This document shows, piece after piece, positions 44,478 through 54,992 of a stretch of DNA of 64,000 nucleotides. Numbering within the stretch: the stretch's first letter is position 1; the number at the start of each line of letters is the position of its first letter. The notes beneath the pieces are model-generated. The model did not search any database. It was not told where the DNA came from and was given only the letters and a program-made list of their open reading frames with translations. This stretch comes from Catellatospora citrea. GTDB lineage: Bacteria; Actinomycetota; Actinomycetes; Mycobacteriales; Micromonosporaceae. The position numbers and the translations under genes were made by a program. The stretch spans positions 3,472,001 to 3,536,000 of the forward strand of contig NZ_RAPR01000001.1 in NCBI RefSeq assembly GCF_003610235.1. The letters are read 5' to 3'.

Positions 44478-45908
44478 TCACTGGGTGGGGCGGCCGGTTT
44501 CGAAGAGCCACTTCTGGAAGAAGTCGGTGAGGTTCTGGCCGCTGATGCGCTCGGCGAGGGTGATGAACTCGGCGGTGTTGGCGTTGCCGTCGCGCTGCTC
44601 GGCGGCCCAGGTCTTCAGGATCTCGAAGAACTTGTCGTCGCCGACGAGCTTGCGCAGCGCGTGCAGGGTCATCCCACCGCGGTCGTAGACGCTGCCGGAG
44701 AAGATGTTGTCCGCGCCGGGCGAGCCGGGGGCGATGTCCCAGATCCGGCTGCCGGGGTCGTCGTACCGGGAGTCGAACTCCTCCTGGATGGTCGACACGC
44801 CGATCTTCTCGCCCCACATCCACTGGGCGTACGTCGCGAAGCCCTCGTTGAGCCAGATGTGCTCCCAGCGGTCGACCGACACGCTGTCGCCGAACCACTG
44901 GTGGGCCAGCTCGTGCGCGACCACGATGGTGTTCTGGCCGCGGCTCCAGAAGGCGTTGGAGTAGACCGGCCGGGTCTGCGTCTCCAGGGCGTAGCGCACC
45001 CGCTCGTCGTCGATGACGATGCCGCCGTAGGCGTCGAACGGGTAGGGCCCGAAGTACTGCTCCAGGAAGTCGGTGATCTCGGTGGTCTGCGCCATGGCCT
45101 CGTCGATGTCGCCCTTGGGCAGCGACTCGGCGACCGCGGTCAGCACCGGCTTGCCCTTGTGCGTGCCCTCGACCGTGCGGTAGTCGCCGATCACGAAGGT
45201 GGCCAGGTAGGGCGCCATGGGCGAGGTGACCTTCCAGCGCCAGCTGGTCCAGCCGTCCTGGGTGGACTTGCCTTCGAGCAGGCCGTTGCTGATGGCGTCG
45301 AGGTCGCCGGGCACGGTCAGCTCGATGGCGTACAGCGCCTTGTCCTTGGGGTGGTCGTTGACCGGGAACCAGGTGGTCGCCGACTCGGGCTCGCCGAGGG
45401 TGAACGCGCCGTCGGGGGTGGTCAGGAAGCCGGTCACGCCGAGGTCGGCGGCGGTGATCGCCTTGGGCACGCCGCCGTAGGCGACCACGGTGACGAACTG
45501 CTTGCCGGTGCCGACCGGGGCGGCCGGGGTGATGATCAGCTCGTCGTCCTGCCGGGTCGAGGTCGCCGCCGCGCCGTCCACAGTGATCTTGTCGACGACG
45601 AGGCCGTGCAGGTCGAGGTGGAACTTCGACAGGTCGGTGCTCGCCGTGGCGGTCACCGTGGCGACGCCCGCGAGCTTGTCGGTCGCCGGGTCATACTTGA
45701 TCTTCAGGTCGTACGCGGAGACGTCGTAGCCGCCGTTGCCGTAGCCGGGGAAGTACGGGTCACCGGCGCCGGACAGGTTGACCGGCCCCGACACCGGCTC
45801 GGGGAACCGGTCCTGCGCACCGGTGAACAGGGGCCTGGTCGGTCCTGAGCAGCCGGCCAGCAGCGCGGCCGTCACCGCCGCCGCCGCGACCCACGTACGC
45901 CTGACCAT
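44478..45908 (-). CDS. M1-family metallopeptidase lipoprotein
   Basis: 476 aa exported aminopeptidase-like protein. The signal peptide has lipobox LAGC (Cys20). An N-terminal beta-sandwich domain (to about 220) is followed by the gluzincin catalytic domain with HELAHQWFGDSV, then NEGFATYAQW supplying the third zinc ligand Glu (HExxH-x18-E). The usual GxMEN motif is replaced by YGGIVIDDE, so exopeptidase specificity may differ. It lacks the long C-terminal armadillo domain of full-size M1 enzymes. GGAGG precedes the ATG. Confidence 0.9.
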   Translation of the reverse strand: MVRRTWVAAAAVTAALLAGCSGPTRPLFTGAQDRFPEPVSGPVNLSGAGDPYFPGYGNGGYDVSAYDLKIKYDPATDKLAGVATVTATASTDLSKFHLDLHGLVVDKITVDGAAATSTRQDDELIITPAAPVGTGKQFVTVVAYGGVPKAITAADLGVTGFLTTPDGAFTLGEPESATTWFPVNDHPKDKALYAIELTVPGDLDAISNGLLEGKSTQDGWTSWRWKVTSPMAPYLATFVIGDYRTVEGTHKGKPVLTAVAESLPKGDIDEAMAQTTEITDFLEQYFGPYPFDAYGGIVIDDERVRYALETQTRPVYSNAFWSRGQNTIVVAHELAHQWFGDSVSVDRWEHIWLNEGFATYAQWMWGEKIGVSTIQEEFDSRYDDPGSRIWDIAPGSPGADNIFSGSVYDRGGMTLHALRKLVGDDKFFEILKTWAAEQRDGNANTAEFITLAERISGQNLTDFFQKWLFETGRPTQ

Positions 45909-45984
45909 GCGACCTCCCGCCGTAGAGCCTCCACCCTAACCGCCGTCGCCGACGCACGATGGCGACTCGGCCCTCATCCCGCAC

Positions 45985-46025
45985 GAAGCCCCGCCGAGCT
46001 GCGCGAACAGCAGCGGCGGGGCTTC
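45985..46025 (-). terminator. Terminator downstream of guaB3
   Basis: Perfect 12-bp stem (45985-45996 / 46014-46025) with a 17-base loop that can fold further, 19 bases after the guaB3 stop. Confidence 0.8.
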
Positions 46026-46044
46026 GGTCAGGCGGTAGCCGGGC

Positions 46045-47178
46045 TCAGTTGTCGAGCAGCAGGCCGACCTTCTGGAACTCCTTCAGGTCGCGGTAGCCGC
46101 ACTTGGCCATCGCCCGCTTGAGGCCGCCGAACAGGTTCAGCAGGCCGTCGGGGTCGGTGGCCGGGCCGTAGAGCAGCTGCTCCAGCGAGCCGAGCGGCTC
46201 CGGGGTCAGCCCGATCGAGCCGCGCGGCAGCTTCGGGTGGCTGGCCGACGGGTGCCACCACAGGCCGTTGCCGGGCATGCCCTCGGCCAGCGACAGCGGC
46301 GCGCCGAGCATGACCGCGTCCGCGCCGCAGCCCAGCGCCTTGGCGATGTCGCCGGAGGTGTGCAGGTCGCCGTCGGCGATCAGGTGCACGTACCGGCCGC
46401 CGGTCTCGTCGAGGTAGTCGCGGCGGGCCGCGGCCGCGTCGGCGATCGCGCTGGCCATCGGCACCCGGATGCCGAGCACGGCCTCGCTGGTGGTCAGGTG
46501 GTCCGCGCCGATGCCGACGATGACGCCCGCCGCGCCGGTGCGCATCAGGTGCAGCGCCGTCTGGTAGTTGGTGCAGCCGCCGACGATGACCGGCAGGTCC
46601 AGGTCGGCGATGAACTCCTTGAGGTTCAGCGGCTCGTCCACCGTGGAGACGTGCTCCGCCGACACGATGGTGCCCTGGATGACCAGCAGGTCCACCCCGG
46701 AGTCGAGGATGACCGGGGCCAGCGCCAGGGTGTGCTGCGGGGACACCCGCACCGCCACCGTGACGTTGCCGTCGCCGGCCAGCGCGCGCATCTCGCGCAC
46801 CCGCTCCGCGATCAGCTCCGGCTTGATCGGCTCGGCGGCGTAGAGCTGCTGCAGCCGGGCGGTCAGGTTCTCCTCCTCGCCGGCCTCGGCCAGCGCTTCG
46901 AGCTGCTTGCGCGGGTCCTCGTACCGGGTCCACAGGCCCTCGACGTTGAGCACGCCCAGCCCGCCGAGCCGGCCCAGCGCGACCGCGCTGGCCGGACTCA
47001 TGATCGCGTCGGACGGGTGCGCCACGCACGGGATGCCGAACTTGTACGCGTCGAGCTGCCAGTTCGTCGAGACGTCGTCCACATCGCGGGTACGGCGGCT
47101 CGGCACGATCGCGATGTCATCCAGGTGGTAGCCGCGCTGGGCGGTCTTCCCCATGCCGATCTCGACGATGTCACGCAC
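46045..47178 (-). CDS. guaB3: GuaB3-family IMP dehydrogenase-like protein
   Basis: 377 aa TIM-barrel protein without CBS domains, an actinobacterial branch of the IMPDH/GMP reductase superfamily. It has the characteristic start VEIGMGKTAQRGYHLDDIAIVPSRRTRD and GGCTNYQTALHLMRTGAAGVI in place of the catalytic-Cys GxICT loop of IMPDH. The GTG start has AGAGGA seven bases upstream. It follows guaB2 on the same strand. Its reaction (GMP reductase or a regulatory role) is not decided by sequence alone. Confidence 0.92.
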   Translation of the reverse strand: MRDIVEIGMGKTAQRGYHLDDIAIVPSRRTRDVDDVSTNWQLDAYKFGIPCVAHPSDAIMSPASAVALGRLGGLGVLNVEGLWTRYEDPRKQLEALAEAGEEENLTARLQQLYAAEPIKPELIAERVREMRALAGDGNVTVAVRVSPQHTLALAPVILDSGVDLLVIQGTIVSAEHVSTVDEPLNLKEFIADLDLPVIVGGCTNYQTALHLMRTGAAGVIVGIGADHLTTSEAVLGIRVPMASAIADAAAARRDYLDETGGRYVHLIADGDLHTSGDIAKALGCGADAVMLGAPLSLAEGMPGNGLWWHPSASHPKLPRGSIGLTPEPLGSLEQLLYGPATDPDGLLNLFGGLKRAMAKCGYRDLKEFQKVGLLLDN

Positions 47179-47217
47179 AGTGGATCCTCTCCGCGGTTCT
47201 CTTCAGCTTCGCAGACG

Positions 47218-48819
<1,602 letters not shown>

Positions 48820-48880
48820 TCATGGAGATCTGTCGCTGACGCGCGGGGGACTCATGCCCCCGCTCCCGCGCTCAGGGGTC

Positions 48881-48886
48881 TAACGT
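48881..48886 (+). promoter_or_regulatory. -10-like hexamer for leaderless DUF5319 gene
   Basis: TAACGT ends six bases before the GTG at 48893. The AAGGGG between them is too close to the start to serve as a normal ribosome site. Confidence 0.45.
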
Positions 48887-48892
48887 GAAGGG

Positions 48893-49273
48893 GTGCAGCA
48901 CGACGAGCCCATTGACCCCTTCCACGGGGACCCGACCGACCCCACGGCCGGCCTGGACGACCCCGAGGGCGACGCGTACGGCGAGCTCTCGACCCAGGAG
49001 CGCGCCGATCTGCTCGCCGACCTCGCCGAGCTCGAGGTCTACCAGGTGCTGCTCTCCCCGAAGGGCATCCGCGGCCTCGTCGTCGACTGCGAGGACTGCC
49101 GGGAGCCGCACTACTTCGACTGGGACCTGCTCCGGGGCAACCTGCGCCACCTGCTCGACTCCGGCCGGCCGCGGGTGCACGAGCCCGCCTACGACCCCGA
49201 CCCGGACCACTACGTGACCTGGGAGTACGCCCGCGGCTACGCCGACGCCGTGGACGACATGGTCGAGGAGTAA
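48893..49273 (+). CDS. DUF5319 family protein
   Basis: 126 aa acidic cytoplasmic protein of unknown function. Distinctive segments are DPFHGDP near the N terminus, LSPKGIRGLVVDCEDCREPHYFDWDLLRGNLRHLLDSG with a CxxC, and the C-terminal YVTWEYARGYADAVDDM. It is divergent from guaB2 and, as I recall, its mycobacterial counterpart (Rv3412) lies in the same place next to guaB2. Start is GTG, probably leaderless. Conservation of context rather than motif suggests a housekeeping role. Confidence 0.8.
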   Translation: MQHDEPIDPFHGDPTDPTAGLDDPEGDAYGELSTQERADLLADLAELEVYQVLLSPKGIRGLVVDCEDCREPHYFDWDLLRGNLRHLLDSGRPRVHEPAYDPDPDHYVTWEYARGYADAVDDMVEE

Positions 49274-49285
49274 CCGAACGACGCC

Positions 49286-49321
49286 GATCAGGCCGTGCCG
49301 CATCCGCCGCACGGCCTGATC
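49286..49321 (+). terminator. Terminator of the DUF5319 gene
   Basis: 13-bp perfect stem (49286-49298 / 49309-49321), 13 bases after the stop codon. Confidence 0.8.
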
Positions 49322-49354
49322 CGTGTTCGGGGCCCGGCCGAGCGGCTGCCCCTG

Positions 49355-49419
49355 GCGCAACTCTTTAAGACTCGCGGCATTCGGGTGGCCCGGTGGCCGC
49401 AAGTCTTCAAGAGTTGCGC
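49355..49419. repeat. Imperfect inverted repeat, CGCAACTC family (copy 2)
   Basis: 23-base arms (49355-49377 / 49397-49419) with two mismatches. The right arm shares TCTTCAAGAGTTGCG with copy 1 at 25578-25642. Intergenic and between convergent genes in both cases. Confidence 0.65.
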
Positions 49420-49456
49420 AACGGCGCAACGGCGCGACGGCGCGACGGCGCGACGG
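49417..49456. repeat. Tandem octamer array CGC(A/G)ACGG x5
   Basis: Five consecutive 8-base units, two with A and three with G at position 4, starting at the end of the CGCAACTC repeat and abutting the luxR terminator. Looks like slippage expansion of the repeat edge. Confidence 0.8.
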
Positions 49457-49500
49457 CGGCGGCGCCCGGCGCGGGAGGGGTTCGCGCCGGGCGCCGCCGC
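49456..49500 (-). terminator. Terminator of the LuxR-type regulator gene
   Basis: Perfect 18-bp GC-only stem (49456-49473 / 49483-49500), 9-base loop, three bases beyond the stop codon on the minus strand. Confidence 0.87.
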
Positions 49501-49503
49501 TGG

Positions 49504-50292
49504 TCAGAAGACCAGGCCGGCGCGGAAACCGGCTGCCACCGCGTGCGCGCGGTCGCGTGCGCCGAGTTTGCGGAACAGCCGCCGGGCGTGGGTCTTGACG
49601 GTGTCCTCGGAGACGAACAGGTCGCGGCCGATCTCGGCGTTGCTCTGGCCGTCGGCCATCCCGCGGAGCACCTGGAGCTCGCGCTCGGTCAGCGTGACCG
49701 AGCGCGCCGGGCGCACCGCCCCACCGGGTGGAGCCTCCCCCGGCAGGTCGCCACGCTGGGCGGGCACCACCGCGGAGGACACCGTGCCCGGAGCACGGTT
49801 GGCGTACGGCACCGACATGCCCGGACCGGCCGGCGGCATGGCCCGGCCGGGCCCGGCGGGCGCGCGGGAGGCGCCTGCCATCACCCCGCTGACCGCGGGC
49901 CGGATGGCGTCGGCGGTGCGGGTGGCGGGCCTGCTGACCAGCAGCAGCGCCTTGGCGGCGGTGCTCACCGGGTCAGGGTCGGTCCCGCCGATCAGCCCTC
50001 TGGCCCCGGCCCGGATGGCGGCCTGCGCGGCGGCAGGCTCCTCCGGGCCGAACAGCACCAGTTGGGCGTGCGGCACCGCGGTCATCACCTTTCGGGTGAA
50101 TCCCACGGTATCGGGCCGGGTGAGCGCGGTGTCGGCCAGCACGATCCCGGCCGGGAACGCGGCGAGCTGCGCAATCGCCTCGGCGGCGCTGGTCACGGTA
50201 CGCACTCCCGCGGCCACCCCCAGGCGCTCGGCACACGAGGCGATGGTCGCGGCCGCCGCGGCGGTGCGGACGCATACGAGAACGGTCTGCAC
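49504..50292 (-). CDS. LuxR-family regulator with atypical receiver domain
   Basis: 262 aa. The C-terminal helix-turn-helix is canonical: LTERELQVLRGMADGQSNAEIGRDL then SEDTVKTHARRLFRKLGARDRA. The N-terminal about 115 residues have a receiver-like fold (VLVCVRTAAAAATIASCAERL, GIVLADTAL, AQLVLFGPEE, ARGLIGG). The acidic pair after strand 1 and the conserved Lys are missing, so normal phosphorylation is doubtful. A Pro/Gly/Ala linker joins the parts. GTG start with GAGGGGG upstream. Divergent from whiD. Confidence 0.85.
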   Translation of the reverse strand: MQTVLVCVRTAAAAATIASCAERLGVAAGVRTVTSAAEAIAQLAAFPAGIVLADTALTRPDTVGFTRKVMTAVPHAQLVLFGPEEPAAAQAAIRAGARGLIGGTDPDPVSTAAKALLLVSRPATRTADAIRPAVSGVMAGASRAPAGPGRAMPPAGPGMSVPYANRAPGTVSSAVVPAQRGDLPGEAPPGGAVRPARSVTLTERELQVLRGMADGQSNAEIGRDLFVSEDTVKTHARRLFRKLGARDRAHAVAAGFRAGLVF

Positions 50293-50492
50293 GGTGATCC
50301 CCCTCTCTCCTGCGAAGAAGACCACGAGACACCCAGATCATTACGCACTTTCCGGGGATTCCGTCGAAATCTCGGTCCAGCACTACCTGATCATCCACTG
50401 GATGGCGACAAGTGGACGTACGCGGAGTAACGTGCTGACGTTGCCTAAATCTCTTCGCTTGAACTCAAGCCTCCCATCCCCTAGGAGGTCAG

Positions 50493-50858
50493 ATGGCTCA
50501 CTTCCGCAGACTTCCCGGTCCGATAGCCGACGTTTGGGACTGGCAGCATCACGGCGCGTGCAAAGGCCGTGACAGCCTGCAGTTCTTCCACCCCGATGGT
50601 GAAAGAGGCTCATCTCGGGGGCGCCGCGAAAGCGCGGCGAAACAGGTATGCAATCGCTGCCCGGTCCGCTCTGAATGCGCCGCGCATGCGTTGACCACCC
50701 GCGAACCATACGGCGTATGGGGCGGGTTCACCGAGCACGAGCGGAGCCAACTGTTGCAACTGGGCTGGCGCGAATGCGCCGACCGACGCGGTGAACGCGT
50801 CGACGTGCAGCGGCTCGAAGCTCGGCTGTCCGAGGACGTCAGCGCACCTGCACGCTGA
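50493..50858 (+). CDS. whiD: WhiB-family iron-sulfur regulator, WhiD/WhiB3 type
   Basis: 121 aa. Four cluster-binding cysteines: C23 (HHGACKG), C53, C56 and C62 (QVCNRCPVRSEC). The GVWGG turn at 74-78 and a basic C-terminal part follow. The N terminus FRRLPGPIADVWDWQ is typical of WhiD/WhiB3, which bind [4Fe-4S] and regulate sporulation septation or redox metabolism together with sigma region 4. TAGGAGGT is correctly spaced before the ATG. Its 3' end overlaps the convergent molybdopterin gene by 20 bases. Neighbourhood with groEL1 and guaB2 supports the orthology. Confidence 0.93.
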   Translation: MAHFRRLPGPIADVWDWQHHGACKGRDSLQFFHPDGERGSSRGRRESAAKQVCNRCPVRSECAAHALTTREPYGVWGGFTEHERSQLLQLGWRECADRRGERVDVQRLEARLSEDVSAPAR

Positions 50859-52395
50859 TCGTGTGCCAGCCGGTCGCCCCGTCCGGGGCCGGATCCGCGC
50901 GGGCCTCCGTCTGCACCTGACCACTGGTGTCCGCCGCGCGCACGGCGAGCGTGTGCTCGCCCGGCGCGGCGTCCCAGCGGAAGCTCCACTGCCGCCAGGT
51001 GTCCGGTGACACCGTGCCGGCCAGGTCGGCGGGCTGCCACGGGCCGTCGTCGACGCGTACCTCCACCGCGGTCACGCCACGGTGCTGGGCCCAGGCGACC
51101 CCGGCCACGGTGACCATGCCCGCGGTGACCGTGCCGCCCTCGCGCGGCGTGTCGATCCGGGACTCGGTCTTGATCGGGCCCTGCGCCGCCCAGCCCCGGC
51201 GCACCCAGTACGCGTCGAAGTCGGCGAAGGAGCTCAGTTCCAGCTCGGTGACCCACTTGGTGGCGCTGACGTAGCCGTAGAGGCCCGGCACCACCATGCG
51301 CACCGGGAAGCCGTGCTCGACCGGCAGCGGCTCGCCGTTCATCGCCACGGCCAGCATCGCGTCGCGGCCGTCGCGCAGCGCGGCGGTGGGGGTGCCGCAG
51401 TTCCAGCCGTCCACCGAACGGCTGACGACCTGGTCGGCGCCGTCCAGCGGGCCGGCCTCGTCCAGCAGGTCCTTCAGCGGCACGCCGAGCCAGCGGGCGT
51501 TGCCGATGAGGTCGCCGCCGACCTCGTTGGATACGCAGGCCAGCGTCACGTAACGCTCGATCATCGGACGGGCCAGCAGCTGCTCGAAGTTCAGCGTGAT
51601 CGGCCGGGCCACCCGGCCGTGGATGCGAAACTGCCAGGTCGCCGGGTCGACCTGCGGCACGATCAGCGCCGTGTCGATGCGGTAGAAGTCGCCGTTGGGG
51701 GTCACGTACTCGGACAGGCCCGCCACGGGCGGGTTCACCGTGCCGGGCAGGGCGGGCGCGGGGCTCGTGGGCTGCGGCAGCGTGATCGCCGCACGGGCCT
51801 GCTGCACGTCCTTGCGGGCGGCCAGCGCGCGCCCGACGTAGCCGGAGACCAGCGCCACGCCGAACCCGGCCGCGCTCAGCCGCAGGAAACGCCGCCGCCC
51901 CGCCGCGCGGGACGCCGCGGTGGCCGGGCTGTCGGGCAGCTGCTCCACGCGGGCGGCGACCTCCAGCAGCAGGTGCAGCACGCCCACCGCGGCGGCCGCG
52001 CCGAGCACGGCGGGCAGGAACGCGGCGGCCCCGGCGTTCGGGCGGGTCAGCGCCGCCGCGGCCCCGATCAGGCCGAACAGCATGATCCCGGCCACGCCCC
52101 AGCGGAAGTCGCGGCGTGCGGCCAGGCCGACCAGCGCCGCGAAGACCACCAGCAGCAGCGACGTGCCGACCAGCAGGGCGACCTTGTCGTACACCCCGAA
52201 GGCGCTGATCGCCGCGGCCTTGACCGGCTCCGGCACCAGGTCGATCACCGCGCCGCCGACCGCGATCAGCGGCGCGCTGCGCGGCCCCGTCCACACCGCG
52301 ACCAGCTCGCCCAGCCCCACCGCCACCGCGGCCGAGGCCACGCCCGCGACCATCGCCCTGCTCCGACTCACCACGATCGCCAGTCTGCTCCGCAT
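50839..52395 (-). CDS. Membrane-anchored molybdopterin-dependent oxidoreductase (sulfite oxidase fold)
   Basis: 518 aa. About five N-terminal helices (residues 15-150) are followed by a basic stretch AAGRRRFLRLSAAGFGVAL that is twin-arginine-like but internal. The sulfite-oxidase-type Moco domain shows TLACVSNEVGGDLIGNARW with the Mo-ligand Cys, and FPVRMVVPGLYGYVSATKWV. A C-terminal dimerisation domain (VTVAGVAWAQHRGVTAVEVRVD) follows. The catalytic part probably faces outside. Electron partner and substrate unknown. Confidence 0.87.
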   Translation of the reverse strand: MRSRLAIVVSRSRAMVAGVASAAVAVGLGELVAVWTGPRSAPLIAVGGAVIDLVPEPVKAAAISAFGVYDKVALLVGTSLLLVVFAALVGLAARRDFRWGVAGIMLFGLIGAAAALTRPNAGAAAFLPAVLGAAAAVGVLHLLLEVAARVEQLPDSPATAASRAAGRRRFLRLSAAGFGVALVSGYVGRALAARKDVQQARAAITLPQPTSPAPALPGTVNPPVAGLSEYVTPNGDFYRIDTALIVPQVDPATWQFRIHGRVARPITLNFEQLLARPMIERYVTLACVSNEVGGDLIGNARWLGVPLKDLLDEAGPLDGADQVVSRSVDGWNCGTPTAALRDGRDAMLAVAMNGEPLPVEHGFPVRMVVPGLYGYVSATKWVTELELSSFADFDAYWVRRGWAAQGPIKTESRIDTPREGGTVTAGMVTVAGVAWAQHRGVTAVEVRVDDGPWQPADLAGTVSPDTWRQWSFRWDAAPGEHTLAVRAADTSGQVQTEARADPAPDGATGWHTISVQVR

Positions 52396-52415
52396 CGGCC
52401 CCGAACAACATCACC

Positions 52416-52563
52416 CGATGCCTTACCGATGCCTTACCGATGCGTCCGCTCGGCCCGGTGCACGCGGCAGTTTCGGGGAGACTGCCGCCTCGCGTCGGCC
52501 GGAACGTGCGGATTCCCCGAAACTGCGGGCCCGAGCGGCGTGAGCGGCCCGAGCGGCGTGAGC
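52416..52563. repeat. Repeat-dense intergenic patch before groEL
   Basis: Three repeat types in 150 bases: CGATGCCTTAC twice in tandem plus CGATGC (52416-52443); a perfect 13-bp inverted repeat GCAGTTTCGGGGA/TCCCCGAAACTGC (52467-52479 / 52514-52526); and an 18-base unit starting GGCCCGAGCGG repeated exactly (52528-52545, 52546-52563). No gene is supported. Confidence 0.85.
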
Positions 52564-52591
52564 GCCGGGCGGGCCCGTGGGAAACGCGACA

Positions 52592-52619
52592 GCGGGCCCC
52601 GGCCGAAGCCGGGACCCGC
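52592..52619 (-). terminator. Terminator of groEL
   Basis: 12-bp stem with one mismatch (52592-52603 / 52608-52619), loop CGAA, 19 bases after the groEL stop. Confidence 0.8.
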
Positions 52620-52638
52620 CGTTGTCAGCCGCTCAGGC

Positions 52639-54294
<1,656 letters not shown>

Positions 54295-54305
54295 TTAAAC
54301 GTCAC

Positions 54306-54343
54306 GATGCCCCGGCTCGCCCTCGCGGGCGGGCCGGGGCATC
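54306..54343 (-). terminator. Hairpin between groES and groEL
   Basis: 11-bp perfect stem (54306-54316 / 54333-54343) whose loop can add GCCC/GGGC pairs; no T-run. It lies inside the operon, so an attenuating or mRNA-processing role is more likely than full termination. Confidence 0.65.
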
Positions 54344-54350
54344 GCACGGA

Positions 54351-54659
54351 TCACTTCTCGACGACCGCGAGGACGTCGCGGGCGGAGAGCAGCAGGTACT
54401 CCTCGCCGGCGTACTTGACCTCGGTGCCGCCGTACTTCGAGTAGATGACCTTGTCACCCACCTTGACGTCGACCGGGATGCGGGTGCCCTTGTCGTCGAC
54501 GCGGCCAGGGCCGACAGCGAGGACGGTGCCCTCCTGCGGCTTCTCCTTGGCGGTGTCGGGGATCACGAGGCCCGACGCGGTGGTGGTCTCAGCCTCGTTC
54601 GCCTGGACCAGGATCCGGTCCTCGAGCGGCTTGATCGCAACCTTCGTCGCGGTAGTCAC
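54351..54659 (-). CDS. groES: Co-chaperonin GroES
   Basis: 102 aa lid of the chaperonin. [44 protein letters not shown] contains the mobile loop, and [33 protein letters not shown] the core. I choose the GTG start (VTTATKV): AGGAGG at 54668-54673 is eight bases away, whereas the ATG two codons upstream is only two bases from it. First gene of the groESL operon. Confidence 0.97.
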   Translation of the reverse strand: MTTATKVAIKPLEDRILVQANEAETTTASGLVIPDTAKEKPQEGTVLAVGPGRVDDKGTRIPVDVKVGDKVIYSKYGGTEVKYAGEEYLLLSARDVLAVVEK

Positions 54660-54787
54660 GAGCATACCCTCCTGGGGTATAGCCCCGGGATCTCGCGGCA
54701 CGAGACCCGGGTGTTGTCTTCTGGTCAAGTCTTCGCCCGAGCGTTGCCGTCGTCGCGGGTGTCGGCCTCGCCGGGCGGGTCATGCGT

Positions 54788-54814
54788 TAGCACTCTGCAT
54801 GGCAGGGTGCTAAC
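54788..54814. promoter_or_regulatory. CIRCE operator (downstream copy)
   Basis: TTAGCACTC-N9-GGGTGCTAA, one mismatch from the HrcA consensus TTAGCACTC-N9-GAGTGCTAA. It lies just downstream of the groES -10 box, over the expected start of transcription. Confidence 0.93.
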
Positions 54815-54820
54815 TCCGAA

Positions 54821-54849
54821 CATTATGCCGCGTCTAGCACTCAGTCAAG
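54821..54849 (-). promoter_or_regulatory. groESL promoter
   Basis: -35 TTGACT (54844-54849) and -10 TAATGT (54821-54826) on the minus strand with a 17-base spacer, a vegetative-type promoter placed between and partly within the two CIRCE operators. Confidence 0.8.
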
Positions 54850-54861
54850 GAGAGTGCCAGC
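54835..54861. promoter_or_regulatory. CIRCE operator (upstream copy)
   Basis: CTAGCACTC-N9-GAGTGCCAG, matching the CIRCE consensus except at the outer bases. The -35 box falls in its N9 spacer, so HrcA binding would block polymerase. Confidence 0.88.
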
Positions 54862-54980
54862 CGCCACTCGGTGAATTATCCGATTCACCTGGTGTCCAGC
54901 GCTCGGCGGGGGCGTGTCGCGGCCGACTGTGACGTCCTCGATCCACCCGCCACCGCCGGAGTCCGGCGCGCGGCCGCTGC

Positions 54981-54986
54981 CAGAAT
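54981..54986 (+). promoter_or_regulatory. -10-like hexamer for leaderless methyltransferase gene
   Basis: CAGAAT ends six bases before the GTG at 54993. Confidence 0.4.
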
Positions 54987-54992
54987 GAGGGC

